From Streptomyces sp. WZ.A104 (GTDB lineage Bacteria; Actinomycetota; Actinomycetes; Streptomycetales; Streptomycetaceae), in NCBI RefSeq assembly GCF_002382885.1, contig NZ_NWVL01000009.1, forward strand, positions 62,001 through 126,000: 64,000 nt of DNA, written 5' to 3'. Positions 28,765 through 38,037 of this stretch are shown piece by piece. Below the pieces are notes generated by a model that had not been told where the DNA came from, searched no databases, and saw only the letters and a program-made list of their open reading frames with translations. Position 1 is the first letter of the stretch. Every line of letters starts with the position of its first letter. The position numbers and the translations under genes were made by a program.

Positions 28765-29261
28765 ATGGCCCGCCGGACGGCACCGAACGCCCCCGACGCC
28801 TCCAGGAGGAGCCACCCGCGCTCCGCCAGGCGCGAGGCCTTCGACCGCAGCCCCTCGACCTTCGCGGGCGTCGCGTCAAGGCCCAGCTCCACCGCGATCT
28901 CCTTGGCCCGAAGCGGTCCGTGACCCGTGGATCGCTGCCGTTCCAGCACACCCAGAATGCGCTGATAGTCCGGTGCCGAAACCGTCACCGGCAGCCCTTC
29001 CCGCCAGGGCGGCACTGTCGATCCCGGCACGGGCGCGAGCGACAGCACCGCATTCTCCTCGACCTCGGTCCCGGCGGTGGTCTCGGCAGCCGAGGCTGCC
29101 AGGGCCTCGACCAGTTCCTCCCGCGCGGTCACCCGCCAGTCCAGCTCGATCTCGGCGGCCTCCAACACCTCAGCCAACCGGGTGACTTCCTCCCGTCGCC
29201 CTACCACCCGCACACGGGCCGCTGTCTCCCCCTCCTCTAGCATTCCCAGCACCGACGCCAT
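28581..29261 (-). CDS. Coiled-coil/winged-helix protein, 3' end probably lost to the IS insertion
   Basis: Residues 1 to about 165 read as a coherent protein: a charged helical start (EEVTRLAEVLEAAEIELDW), an acidic middle and a winged-helix-like part (YQRILGVLERQR ... AKEIAVELGLDATPAKVEGL ... RGWLLLEASG). This matches the general plan of the Streptomyces family whose remnants lie at 24610 and 25855. After about 28770 the frame runs antisense through the transposase fragment, so its natural C-terminus is gone. The start has GAGGGG upstream. Possibly non-functional. Confidence 0.55.
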   Translation of the reverse strand: MASVLGMLEEGETAARVRVVGRREEVTRLAEVLEAAEIELDWRVTAREELVEALAASAAETTAGTEVEENAVLSLAPVPGSTVPPWREGLPVTVSAPDYQRILGVLERQRSTGHGPLRAKEIAVELGLDATPAKVEGLRSKASRLAERGWLLLEASGAFGAVRRAMAARDAGSSAWPSTTGSSPRWWRAGSRRSGPDGGSSSTTRTCALSPTVSAAPRTQPCRRCA

Positions 29262-29921
29262 CGCGCACCCCTCGCTCGCGGAGCGGAAACAGGACGCCGG
29301 AGGTCACTCTCATTCCGAGCCACACCATGCCTGACCAGCAGAAATCAACGGATCACGTTTGGTTGGGATAGGGCTTCCAACAGCCGATCGGAGCGATGGA
29401 GGTGGCGGGAGGGGCGAGGCGATGCCGCTCCGGCGCAGGTCACAAGCCGATGGGTGTGCCCGGCGCACGTTCATGTACGACGCACCCGGGACCGTGTTTG
29501 CAGTCCCGGGCGCGTATGTGGTGCGTCCCATGGTCAGCCCGTGCAGAGGCCGTCGGCGTGGCCAGTTCACCGGGGTTCGTGGGCGGGCAGGGTGCGGCAG
29601 CGTCCTCGCGGTGGCGCGTGAGGAAGGCGGTCAGAGAAGATGGCACGCGGACGCGGCTCCAGGTCGATCTTCGGTGTCAGTAACCTTGATCATCTGGCGT
29701 CGCGTTCCGTCGTTCGCACCCAGGCATGCCCCCCCACGGACCACCGAGGCTGTGCTGTCCTGTGACACTTCCGCGGTGGGGGAATGGGTATTGAGCCCAT
29801 GGCACTGACCTCAATCGAGCCCGTCGCAGCGGCCCCTGCCCGGACATGGAAGGGTGCGGTGGCGAGCGGTCCTGTCCACATGGTCCTGGCAGTCACTCCG
29901 CTCCCGCCCTGTCCCGGGCAG
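29262..29921. other. Non-coding gap, about 660 bp
   Basis: No convincing coding sequence or RNA was found on either strand. Base composition is slightly less GC-rich than the flanks. Confidence 0.4.
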
Positions 29922-30356
29922 TCAGTCGGCCAGGGGCAAGGCGGCCGCTATCACGTTCCGCTCCTTGCGGCCGACCAGCGGGAAGATGATCTTCAGTCCT
30001 TGCTCGCTGTCCGCCGAGGAGATGATGAAGGATGAGTTGAGCACCCGCTCCTTGATCTCCGAGCGGACGAGACCGGCGCGCGGGATCGTCATCAGGTGTT
30101 CTTCGGGCCGGGCAAACGTCGGGTTCGCCCGGAAGATGAAGATGCGGCGGTCGGTCATCGCCAGGTACATGGGGGTCGGCGCCGGGATCACGGCCATTCC
30201 ACCGCCGCTCAGGATGGCCGAGGCTGCCGCGAACGCTGCCGTCCGGCGCACGGTGACGGAACTCAGGTTCACGATGGTCGTCACCTCAACCTGCTCCCCG
30301 GGCTCGATCATGGGGTCGATGGCGGCCAGAAGAAGTCGGCGGCGCTTGCCGTTCAC
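29922..30356 (-). CDS. PH-like domain protein of unknown function, 144 aa
   Basis: The sequence has YLAMTDRRIFIFRAN followed by IPRAGLVRSEIKERVLNS, the strand pattern of bacterial PH-like domains, and a hydrophobic stretch FAAASAILSGGGMAVI near residue 45 that may be membrane-associated. The GTG start is supported by GGAG seven bases upstream; a longer frame has no such site. A short Lys/Arg-rich start suggests a cytosolic protein. No operon partner. Confidence 0.75.
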   Translation of the reverse strand: MNGKRRRLLLAAIDPMIEPGEQVEVTTIVNLSSVTVRRTAAFAAASAILSGGGMAVIPAPTPMYLAMTDRRIFIFRANPTFARPEEHLMTIPRAGLVRSEIKERVLNSSFIISSADSEQGLKIIFPLVGRKERNVIAAALPLAD

Positions 30357-31304
30357 GTGCGTACTCCTGATAGGTCGGGCGTGAACCGTACGGAACTGTC
30401 CCGTATGGCTTGCGGCTGTCCGGCTCCCCTTGCGCCGCAGGGTCCCGGTGCCCGGAGAACAGCCGGGGCGGAGTCCCGCGCGGAGCCCGGCCGGCGTGAG
30501 TCGTCGGCATACCTTGCCATACGCGGTCAGGGACTCATTGAGATACCCCCGGCACACCTCTGAGAAAGACGGTGAACGTGATCGTGGACTGCGGCACGCT
30601 TCCCGGCAGCACCTCGTGGCGCTGGTCAGCCCTGCCTGATGGCGGGCCGACGCAGCAATGCCGGCCCTGCGATCCCCTTGTTCTCGGCATAGCTACAACC
30701 GACAGCCGACGGTCCGCTCTGCAAGCCCAACCGCGAGCTTCGTGCGACCGCCTACCTGGCCTTCCCCTCCGGTGCCGGTGCGATACCTGTGGGGCGAGAA
30801 GCCCCACAGTTCGTCCCGAACGGGGCCATTACCGAGTCGAACTCGGAATGTCGTGCTGCTGATCGGGCGGGTCTGATGGTCACGCCGGTCTCGGTGAGGC
30901 AGCCGTCTATTGAGTCAGAAACCTATGGGGGTTCTCGTCCAGGGCGTAACGGACGTGCGGGCCTCCGAAGTAGCCGCGGACGATGTGCGGCTGACGCTGG
31001 CGTCGGCGGGAGGAGCGGCGGGTCTCGGCGGCGAGTTCGGCCTGATCGCGGGCCCAGCGCTGTTTGGGCAGGCTCAGGCGGAGACAAGTTGGCGCGGTTG
31101 GGTCCACAGTCCTGAACGGCTCACTGCCCATCGGCTCCACCGGGCGTTCCGCCGCTCGGTGCTCCGCCAGGCGGTGCATGACGTACTGCGCCGCCGGTGT
31201 CCGCTTCGCAGGTCACGCTCCCTCCCATGCCGTCCGCACTCGCGTGGCGGCGCTCCAACTACAGGGAGAGGGCAAGGCAGTGGAGATGGGGGCAGGTTGC
31301 CGGG
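30357..31304. other. Non-coding gap, about 950 bp
   Basis: Open frames exist but none shows protein-like content. It lies between a PH-like gene and a replication-relaxation remnant; it may be scar sequence of a lost mobile element. Confidence 0.4.
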
Positions 31305-31703
31305 GGTGTATCAAGAACGGGCGGAGCGCCGCCGGCGGAAGCACGCCACGGGTGAGATCCGGGGCGACGGCTGGCAGCGGACCGAGGAGGACGAGCACCT
31401 GCTGAGACTGGCCACCCGGTACAGCACGTTGACGCTTCACCAGGCCGCGTACGCATGCTGGGATGGACGGATCGAGGCTGCACGGCGGGTGCGGCTGATG
31501 GCCGAGGCCAATTGCACCGCCTGGCCGTCGCCGACGTCGGGATCACCCTGGAAGCCGCAGGGTACGCGGTGCTCTCCGATCGGGAGGTCCACGCCGCCGA
31601 AGCCTGGTGCCCGGGCGCACGGCGGAGCTTCCTGGGGGCAGGCACGAGAGGCGATGGGATGGCCGAGGTGGACCGTGCGCGTCAAGCGGGCCTTAACCTC
31701 TGA
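31305..31703 (+). pseudogene. Replication-relaxation-like protein remnant
   Basis: One frame gives a winged-helix N-terminus (HLLRLATRYSTLTLHQAAY, then IEAARRVRLMAEA). A second frame, from about 31500, gives LHRLAVADVGITLEAAGY and VLSDREVHAAEAW. Both match parts of the replication-relaxation family found on actinobacterial plasmids and integrative elements, with the middle deleted and a frameshift. This is recognition by eye and not certain. Confidence 0.5.
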
Positions 31704-32030
31704 TGTCGGATATACGGGATTCCCGAGAGGTGAGTCGGTCAACCACAAGCGTGTCACCAGGCGAGGGCGGCAGGGTTCGGGTCCGGACATCTGGAAATGG
31801 CCGAGTAGGAAGAACCGGCGCTGCCCATAGCCCGTCCAGTGCGCCGATGCCAAAGAGAATCGTGCAGATGAGCCAAGGGTGACGCGCCCCAGTTCAATCG
31901 ATCAGGCCCCTTCCATTCCGCCAGACTCCTGGAGAGGGACGCGCCGGTGGGGCGTGTGCAGGGGGCGATTCACAGTGGGTGTGACCGAGCACGGTACGAC
32001 CGTGCTGCTCAGGGCGAGACGGAGCTGGGC

Positions 32031-32846
32031 GTGACGAGCCACAGCATCCACCGCGCATGCGCCGTGACGGGGGACCGGGTGAGTGGGCGACAGGACAGCG
32101 ACGAGCTGTGGCGAGCCGACGGGCCGGTACGTGCGGTGCCGCGGCACGTGGCCTGCGTGATGGACGGCAATGGCCGCTGGGCACAGTCGCGTTCGCTTCC
32201 CCGGACGGCGGGCCATCGGGCTGCGGAGACCACCGTCATCGACATCATCGAGGCGGCCCGGGCCTCCGGCGTGCAGTGGCTCAGCCTGTACGCCTTCTCC
32301 ACCGAGAACTGGAGCCGTCCTGATTCCGAGGTGGACTACCTGATGCGCCTGGTGCGTCGGGTTGTGCGCAAGCACGCGCCACTGCTGCTCGCCCGCGGTA
32401 TCCGCTGCCGCTTCCTGGGAGCTGCGGACCCGCGCATCCCCCCTGAGCTCGCGCAGGACTTCGAGGATCTGGCGACGCTTACCGCCGACAGCCGGGGGAT
32501 GACGCTGACCGTCGCCTTCGACCACGGGGGACGCCGGGACATCGTGGAGGCCGCCCGGTCGCTGATTCGCAGCGGGACGCCGGCCGACGAGGTGAGCGAG
32601 CGGCTCTTCGCGGACCACCTGCCATTTCCCGACACCCCCGACGTGGACCTGGCCATCCGCACCTCCGGCGAGCAGCGCATTTCCAACTTCATGCTCTGGC
32701 AGGTCGCCTACGCCGAGTGGGTCTTCCCTCAAGCCCTCTGGCCCGACTTCCGGGCGGCGGACTTCCTTGCCTGCTTGCACACCTACCGGCGCCGTGAACG
32801 CCGCTTCGGCGGCGTGCCGCCCCAGACGAACGGACACCCGTCATGA
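32031..32846 (+). CDS. cis-Prenyltransferase (UppS/Z-polyprenyl diphosphate synthase family)
   Basis: A 271-residue cis-prenyltransferase with the Asp-loop CVMDGNGRWAQSR, SLYAFSTENWSRP, the FDHGGRRD region and the C-terminal DLAIRTSGEQRISNFM ... ECxF-type region YAEWVFPQ. The family adds isopentenyl diphosphate in cis to an allylic primer. The GTG is chosen for its GGAG with 6-base spacing. The stop overlaps the next gene (ATGA), coupling it to a DUF2236 oxygenase, so this is probably a specialised copy rather than the housekeeping undecaprenyl enzyme. Product chain length cannot be read from sequence. Confidence 0.93.
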   Translation: MTSHSIHRACAVTGDRVSGRQDSDELWRADGPVRAVPRHVACVMDGNGRWAQSRSLPRTAGHRAAETTVIDIIEAARASGVQWLSLYAFSTENWSRPDSEVDYLMRLVRRVVRKHAPLLLARGIRCRFLGAADPRIPPELAQDFEDLATLTADSRGMTLTVAFDHGGRRDIVEAARSLIRSGTPADEVSERLFADHLPFPDTPDVDLAIRTSGEQRISNFMLWQVAYAEWVFPQALWPDFRAADFLACLHTYRRRERRFGGVPPQTNGHPS

Positions 32847-34312
32847 CGACCGGAACCACCACAACAACCGGAGAAACACCCTTGTTCGGGCCGGAGTCGC
32901 AGTTCCGTGCCTTCTTCGACGACCCGCGCTGGGCACTGGCCATGATCCGCGCCACCGTGCTGGAGGCCGCCCACCCGCAGATCGGCGCCGCCCTCGCCGA
33001 CAACTCCACCTTCATCACCCACCCCTGGCGCCGACTGCGCAACACCTTCCTCAGCATGCTGCGCATGTTCGACGCCGACCCGGCAGTACGCGAACGCGAG
33101 GCCGCCCGGCTCAACAGGCTGCACGCCCGCATGAGCGGCTCCGACCCCCGCGGCCGCGCCTACGACGCGATGGACCGTGCGGCCCGTGCGTGGGTGGTCG
33201 CCACCCTCTTCGAGAGCGCCGTCACCATGTGCCGACTCAGCGGCCAGCCGCTCGACCAGGACACGATGGAGCGCATGTACGCCGAGTACCGTGCGTTCCT
33301 CGCCGCGCTCGACGGCGACGCCGGGGCGCTACCGGAGGAGCTGAACGACTTCTGGCGGTACTACGACCGGGTCGTCGAGGACGAGCTGGAGAACACCGAG
33401 GCAGCCCGCGTCATCCTCTACAGGCTCTTCGACCACCTGCCCGCCCCGGCACTGCTCGACGGCATGCCGACCCTGTGGGCGGCCGGCCGGGCTGTCGTCG
33501 GTCCGCTCCTCGGCGCGATCACCGTCGCCTCGCTCCCCGAGCCCTACCGGCGCAAGGCCGGCCTGCCCGAGATGCCCGGCACCTCGACCCTCATGCAGGG
33601 CGCCTACCTCACCGCCGGGCTCACCCGTTTCCTGCCCGAGGGCTGGATCAACGCCGAAACCATCATCGAGACCCTCTCCCTCTCCCCCGAAAGCGACGAC
33701 CCCCGCGCCCGGACCGTGGCCGCGCTGCGCACCCGCATGAAGCGGGCCTCGGCCCTGCTCCGCCTCCTCACCCCACTGGGCGGCGACACCGGACCCGGCC
33801 CCGTCCCGGCCCCGTCGACGGCCACGGCAGAGGGCCGGCGCTCGGCAGAGGAGTTCTTCCGCCAGGTACTGGACCAGACAGGCGACGGCCACCTCGACTG
33901 GCCCGACCTAGCCGCCATGGCACGCGAACTGGCCACCCGCCTCGACCTGGACGAACCTGAGGAAACTCGGCTCTACGACGCCTTCGCCGCCTGGTGGCGC
34001 GAGCTCCAGGCCGCCCTCGACACCGACGGCGACGGCCGCGTCAGCGCCGACGAGTACGCCTCCGCGGTCCCCTCCCTCGCCGGGCCCGCGCTCATCCGCG
34101 TCGCCGAGGTCCTCTTCGACGTCACCGACAAGGACGGCAGCGGCACCATCGACGCGGACGAACACCGGACGCTCTTCCGCACCGCCTTCCACCGCGACCT
34201 CACCACCACCGACGCCACCTACGGCCGCAGCGCCTTCGTGGGCGACTTCCTCTCCTTCATGTCAGGCCGACGCACGAACACCCCGTATGACCCCCTGCTC
34301 ACCGACGCTTGA
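32843..34312 (+). CDS. DUF2236 (MpaB/Lcp-like) oxygenase with three C-terminal EF-hands
   Basis: Residues about 20-310 match DUF2236, the family of fungal MpaB and rubber oxygenase Lcp, heme enzymes that cut prenyl chains. AAHP (42-45) and HPWRRLRN (60-67) are in place. The usual WVHATL motif reads WVVATL (117-122), a His-to-Val change. Residues 340-450 hold EF-hand loops at 344-355, 393-404 and 429-440; the last two have ideal Asp/Glu spacing and the first ends in Asp. This looks like an added calcium-binding module. It is translated overlapping the cis-prenyltransferase, so its substrate is plausibly that enzyme's product. No signal peptide. Confidence 0.85.
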   Translation: MTTGTTTTTGETPLFGPESQFRAFFDDPRWALAMIRATVLEAAHPQIGAALADNSTFITHPWRRLRNTFLSMLRMFDADPAVREREAARLNRLHARMSGSDPRGRAYDAMDRAARAWVVATLFESAVTMCRLSGQPLDQDTMERMYAEYRAFLAALDGDAGALPEELNDFWRYYDRVVEDELENTEAARVILYRLFDHLPAPALLDGMPTLWAAGRAVVGPLLGAITVASLPEPYRRKAGLPEMPGTSTLMQGAYLTAGLTRFLPEGWINAETIIETLSLSPESDDPRARTVAALRTRMKRASALLRLLTPLGGDTGPGPVPAPSTATAEGRRSAEEFFRQVLDQTGDGHLDWPDLAAMARELATRLDLDEPEETRLYDAFAAWWRELQAALDTDGDGRVSADEYASAVPSLAGPALIRVAEVLFDVTDKDGSGTIDADEHRTLFRTAFHRDLTTTDATYGRSAFVGDFLSFMSGRRTNTPYDPLLTDA

Positions 34313-34479
34313 CGAACCTGAGGGACGCGCCGCCCACCATGTACCTCCTCTTCGTGCGGCTCGACGCGGCCCCCGGTTGGCATTTGCGCTGACCGGCCCG
34401 TCGCGCACGTCCTTACGGACCCGTGACGTGTGCGTGCCGTGCCCGGCCCGGGGGATCGCGGGGCCCTAGCGTGGCGGTC

Positions 34480-35577
34480 ATGCGCGTACTGGTCACCGGC
34501 GGAGCCGGGTTCATCGGGTCACATGTCGTCACCGCCCTCGGCGCGGCCGGGCACGAGAGTGTGGTGCTGGACGCCCTGCTGCCCTCGGCCCACCCCGGCG
34601 GCACGCCCCCGCAGCTGCCGGGCGAGCGGGTGGTCGTCGGGGACGTCCGGGACCGGGAGGCGGTGGCGGACGCGCTGGCGGGGGTGGACGCGGTGTGCCA
34701 TCAGGCGGCCATGGTCGGGCTCGGGAAGGACTTCGCGGACGCCCCGCTGTACGTCGGGTGCAACGACCTCGGTACGGCGGTGCTGCTGGCGGAGATGGCC
34801 GCGGCCGGGGTGCGCGACCTGGTGCTGGCCGGGTCGATGGTGGTCTACGGCGAGGGCCGCTACGACTGCCCGCGCCACGGCACGGTCCGCCCCGGACCGC
34901 GCGCGGAGGCCGATCTGCGGGCGGGGAGGTTCGAGCCGCGCTGTCCGGACTGCGCAGCGGTGCTTTCACCGGGCCTGGTGGCCGAGGACGCGCCCGTGGA
35001 CCCGCGCAATGTGTACGCGTCGACCAAGCTGGCGCAGGAACATCTGGCCGCCGCCTGGGCACGGGCGACGGGCGGCCGGGCGGTGTCCCTGCGCTACCAC
35101 AACGTGTACGGGCCGGGGATGCCGCGCGACACCCCGTACGCCGGTGTCGCCTCGTTCTTCCGCTCGGCCCTGGCCCGCGGTGAGGCCCCCCGGGTCTACG
35201 AGGACGGGGGCCAGCGGCGCGACTTCGTCCATGTCCATGATGTGGCGGCGGCGAACGCGGTGGCCCTGGCGGCGGTGAAGGGGCGGCGGCCCGCGTCCTT
35301 CGCCGCGTACAACACCGGCAGCGGCGAGCCGCACACCATCGGCGAGATGGCCGCCGCGCTGGCCGGCGCGCACGGCGGGCCGGACCCGGTGGTGACCGGG
35401 GAGTACCGCCTCGGCGACGTACGCCATGTCACGGCGGACTCGCGGGCGCTGCGCGAGGAGCTGGGCTGGCGGCCCCGGGTGTCCTTCGCCGAGGGGATGG
35501 CGGACTTCGCGGCGGCCCCGCTGCGCGGTTCGGGGGGCCGCCGGGAGGAAGGTGCCGTCACGCTGTCGGGAGCGTGA
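34480..35577 (+). CDS. NAD-dependent sugar-nucleotide epimerase/dehydratase
   Basis: A 365-residue extended SDR with VLVTGGAGFIGSHVV at the start and the catalytic YASTKLAQE. A ~50-residue insertion before the active site contains CPRH ... CPDC, probably a structural zinc site; a similar insertion occurs in other actinobacterial epimerases. No strong ribosome site is visible, and a GTG three codons upstream is an alternative start. The 3' end overlaps the decayed kinase gene on the other strand by about 20 bp. It leads into a region of glycosyltransferase and membrane genes, suggesting cell-surface sugar synthesis. Confidence 0.9.
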   Translation: MRVLVTGGAGFIGSHVVTALGAAGHESVVLDALLPSAHPGGTPPQLPGERVVVGDVRDREAVADALAGVDAVCHQAAMVGLGKDFADAPLYVGCNDLGTAVLLAEMAAAGVRDLVLAGSMVVYGEGRYDCPRHGTVRPGPRAEADLRAGRFEPRCPDCAAVLSPGLVAEDAPVDPRNVYASTKLAQEHLAAAWARATGGRAVSLRYHNVYGPGMPRDTPYAGVASFFRSALARGEAPRVYEDGGQRRDFVHVHDVAAANAVALAAVKGRRPASFAAYNTGSGEPHTIGEMAAALAGAHGGPDPVVTGEYRLGDVRHVTADSRALREELGWRPRVSFAEGMADFAAAPLRGSGGRREEGAVTLSGA

Positions 35578-36310
35578 CCGAGAAGCGGCAGCCGCCCTGT
35601 ACGTTGCGCACCCCGGCCCGTACGGCGTGTGCCTCGACGATGTTGCGCACGATGGTGTGACCGAGGCCTGCCCAGGCCGGCGGGGTGCGGGCGTGACTGC
35701 CGCGCCGGCCGGTGTCGAAGACCTGTGGCAGGTTCTCCTCCGGGACGCCGCCGCAGCCGTCGGTCACCGACAGCACGACGCCCCCGTCCGAGTGGTGTGC
35801 CGTGTCGGCTGCGGGGCTTTCGGGCGGGGTACGCAGATCGTGCGAGATCCACGCGACGAGTGCGCGCCGCGCGGCCTCCAGAGCACGTTCGCGCACCCGG
35901 GAGCTGTCCGGTTCGGCACTGGTGGCGGCCGGTTCGCGGGCAAGCCCGGCCGGCTCGGCGGTGGGCTGCCCGGCGGGCGCGGCGACGGTAGCGCCGTCCC
36001 CGGACGACCGTGTGGCAAGGGTCAGTTCACGGCTCTGGGCGGCCACCCAGCGGCCCGGCAGGATGGCGGTGGCCGGGGAGACCGGGGCGGCCATGGCGGC
36101 GACGGTCGTGACGACGTGGAGCTCATGGGACGAGAGGAGCATCGCGTAGGCGACCGTCAGCGTTCCGGCGGGCATCGCCGTGACGGTCATCCCGGCGACG
36201 ATGCTCAGCGAGACCACCAGCGAACGGTGGTGCAGGAGACGCGGGACGCCCGCTCAGAGGAGCCCGGCGGCCGCCGCTCCGAGAAAGGCGAAGAGCGCGA
36301 TGAGCAGGAC
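35558..36310 (-). pseudogene. Sensor histidine kinase, nonsense codon plus internal deletion
   Basis: The N-terminal helix ([18 protein letters not shown]) is followed in the same frame by a TGA at 36254-36256 and then continues (SLVVSLSIVAGMTV ...). The phosphoacceptor box LVAWISHDLRTP is present, but the text then jumps to DGGVVLSVTDGCGGVP and GLGHTIVRNIVEAHA of the ATPase domain, so about 130 residues of the dimerisation/N-box region are deleted. It cannot work as a kinase. Its partner regulator is also broken. Confidence 0.85.
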
Positions 36311-36419
36311 GTCGTTTACAGCGACCGCCCCCCGGGCGGCTCGACGGGGGTGGTAGCGGGGCTGGTCTCCGGGCCGTCGGGGCCCGCTTGGGTGCGGCCC
36401 CCTTCCGTGTCCGCCCGCT

Positions 36420-37151
36420 TCCAGGTCCAGGCGGTACCCCACGCCCCACACGGTGCGGATCAGCCGGGGGCTGGCCGGATCCTTCTCGACCTCGCCGCGC
36501 AGCCTGCGGATATGAACGGTGACCGTGGACAGATCACCGAAGTCCCACCCCCAGACCTCCCCGCATCAGCTCCTCCCGCCCGAACGCCTTCCCGGGGTGC
36601 CGGAGCAGAAAGGCGGGCAGGTCGAACTCCCGCAGTGTCAGGGCGAGTCCGCGCCCGTCGCGGTAGGCCTGCCGGGCCGCCGGGTCGAGGCTCAGCCCGG
36701 CACCGGACAGCGGGCCCGGCTCGTCCGCCGGGGCGGCGGCCCGCGCGCGGCGCAGCACGGAATCGACCCGCAGGACCAGTTCGCGCGGGCTGAACGGCTT
36801 GGTGCCGTAGTCGTCGGCGCCGGTCTCCAGGCCGAGGATGCGGTCCTCCTCTTCGCCGCGGGCGGTGAGCATGATGACGGGGACCGGCCCGGACGCGTGC
36901 GTCCGGTGGTGGACCTTGATTCCGTCGATGGTGGGGAGTGTCAGGTCCGGGGTGATGAGGTCGGGTCGGCAGTCTGCGAACTGTCGTGGTGCGGCGGGTC
37001 TGTCACCGGCCTGCTCGATGGCGTAGTGGGTGTGGTGCAGGTAGCCGATGACGACCTCGGTGACGGTTGGGTCGTTGTCCGCGACGAGGACCCGGCCGCG
37101 TGTCGTCTCAGGGGTGGGCTGCGGGTGCTGGGCGGGCGGGGTGTTCTTCAT
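36420..37151 (-). pseudogene. OmpR-family response regulator, frameshifted
   Basis: The receiver domain is complete (VLVADNDPTVTEVV, phospho-Asp in ITPDLTLPTIDG, Lys in GTKPFSPREL). The winged helix begins normally ([27 protein letters not shown]), then one extra base in a C-run at 36559-36562 (plus strand) shifts the frame. The rest, [20 protein letters not shown] and [13 protein letters not shown], is in the next frame. ATG at 37151 has GGAGG upstream. A sequencing error could explain this single base, but the kinase lesions argue for true decay. Confidence 0.85.
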
Positions 37152-37275
37152 GGCCTCCGTTGTGGCAACCGCCTCCCGGCGCGTCGGGGGCCGGTCAGCC
37201 TTATCCGCCCGATGTCTATGATTCGTAAGAACCTGATGCCTGAAATGCCCGGGTTGTCTCCGTAGAGTGAGGCGG

Positions 37276-38037
37276 GTGACTGATTCTTCTGCCGCTGTTC
37301 CGTTCCCGCCCGCCCCGCACACCGGCCTCCCGAAGGCCGACATCGTTCTGCCCTGTCTCGACGAGGCGGCCGCACTGCCCTGGGTGCTCGACCGTATTCC
37401 CGACGGCTGGCGCGCGATCGTGGTCGACAACGGTTCGACCGACGGTTCGGCCGAACTCGCCCGCTCCCTCGGCGCGAGCGTCGTCACGGAGGAACGGCGG
37501 GGGTTCGGCGCGGCCTGTCACGCCGGGCTGCTTGCCGCTGAGGCCGAGTTCGTCTGCTTCTGCGACTGCGACGGCTCGCTGGACCCGGCGCTGCTGACCG
37601 GCTTCGTGCGGCGGATCGCGGACGGTGAGTGCGATCTGCTGCTCGGCCGCCGCCGCCCCGAGGGCCGGGGCGCCTGGCCGCCGCACGCCCGCGCGGGCAA
37701 TCTGGCGCTGGCCCGGATGCTGCGCCGCCGCACCGGCCTGCGCCTGCACGACCTCGGCCCGCTGCGGGCTGCCCGCCGCAGCGACCTGCTCGCCCTGGAC
37801 CTCACCGACCGGCGCAGCGGCTATCCGCTCCAGATGGTGGTCCGGGCCTCCGACGCCGGGCTGCGGGTCACCGAGAGCGACGTCCCCTACCGGCCGCGCA
37901 CCGGCAGGTCGAAGGTGACCGGCACCTGGCGCGGGACCTGGCAGGCGGTGCGCGACATGCGGGGCGTCCTGCGGGAGCCACCGGCGGACCGTGCGCCCGG
38001 CCGGGCCGTACGCGCGGAGACAGGGACTGCCCGATGA
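37276..38037 (+). CDS. Family 2 glycosyltransferase (dolichol-phosphate-mannose-synthase-like)
   Basis: About 253 residues with a GT-A fold: DIVLPCLDEAAALPWVL, IVVDNGSTDGSAE and the DXD-like FCDCDGSLDP. GRRRPEGRGAWPPHARAGN and the C-terminal PYRPRTGRSKVTGTW are typical of DPM1-like enzymes that move sugars onto lipid carriers. No transmembrane helix is present. The GTG start lacks a spaced ribosome site and may be leaderless; a GTG at 37267 is the alternative. It overlaps the next gene (ATGA), starting a three-gene operon. Confidence 0.9.
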   Translation: MTDSSAAVPFPPAPHTGLPKADIVLPCLDEAAALPWVLDRIPDGWRAIVVDNGSTDGSAELARSLGASVVTEERRGFGAACHAGLLAAEAEFVCFCDCDGSLDPALLTGFVRRIADGECDLLLGRRRPEGRGAWPPHARAGNLALARMLRRRTGLRLHDLGPLRAARRSDLLALDLTDRRSGYPLQMVVRASDAGLRVTESDVPYRPRTGRSKVTGTWRGTWQAVRDMRGVLREPPADRAPGRAVRAETGTAR

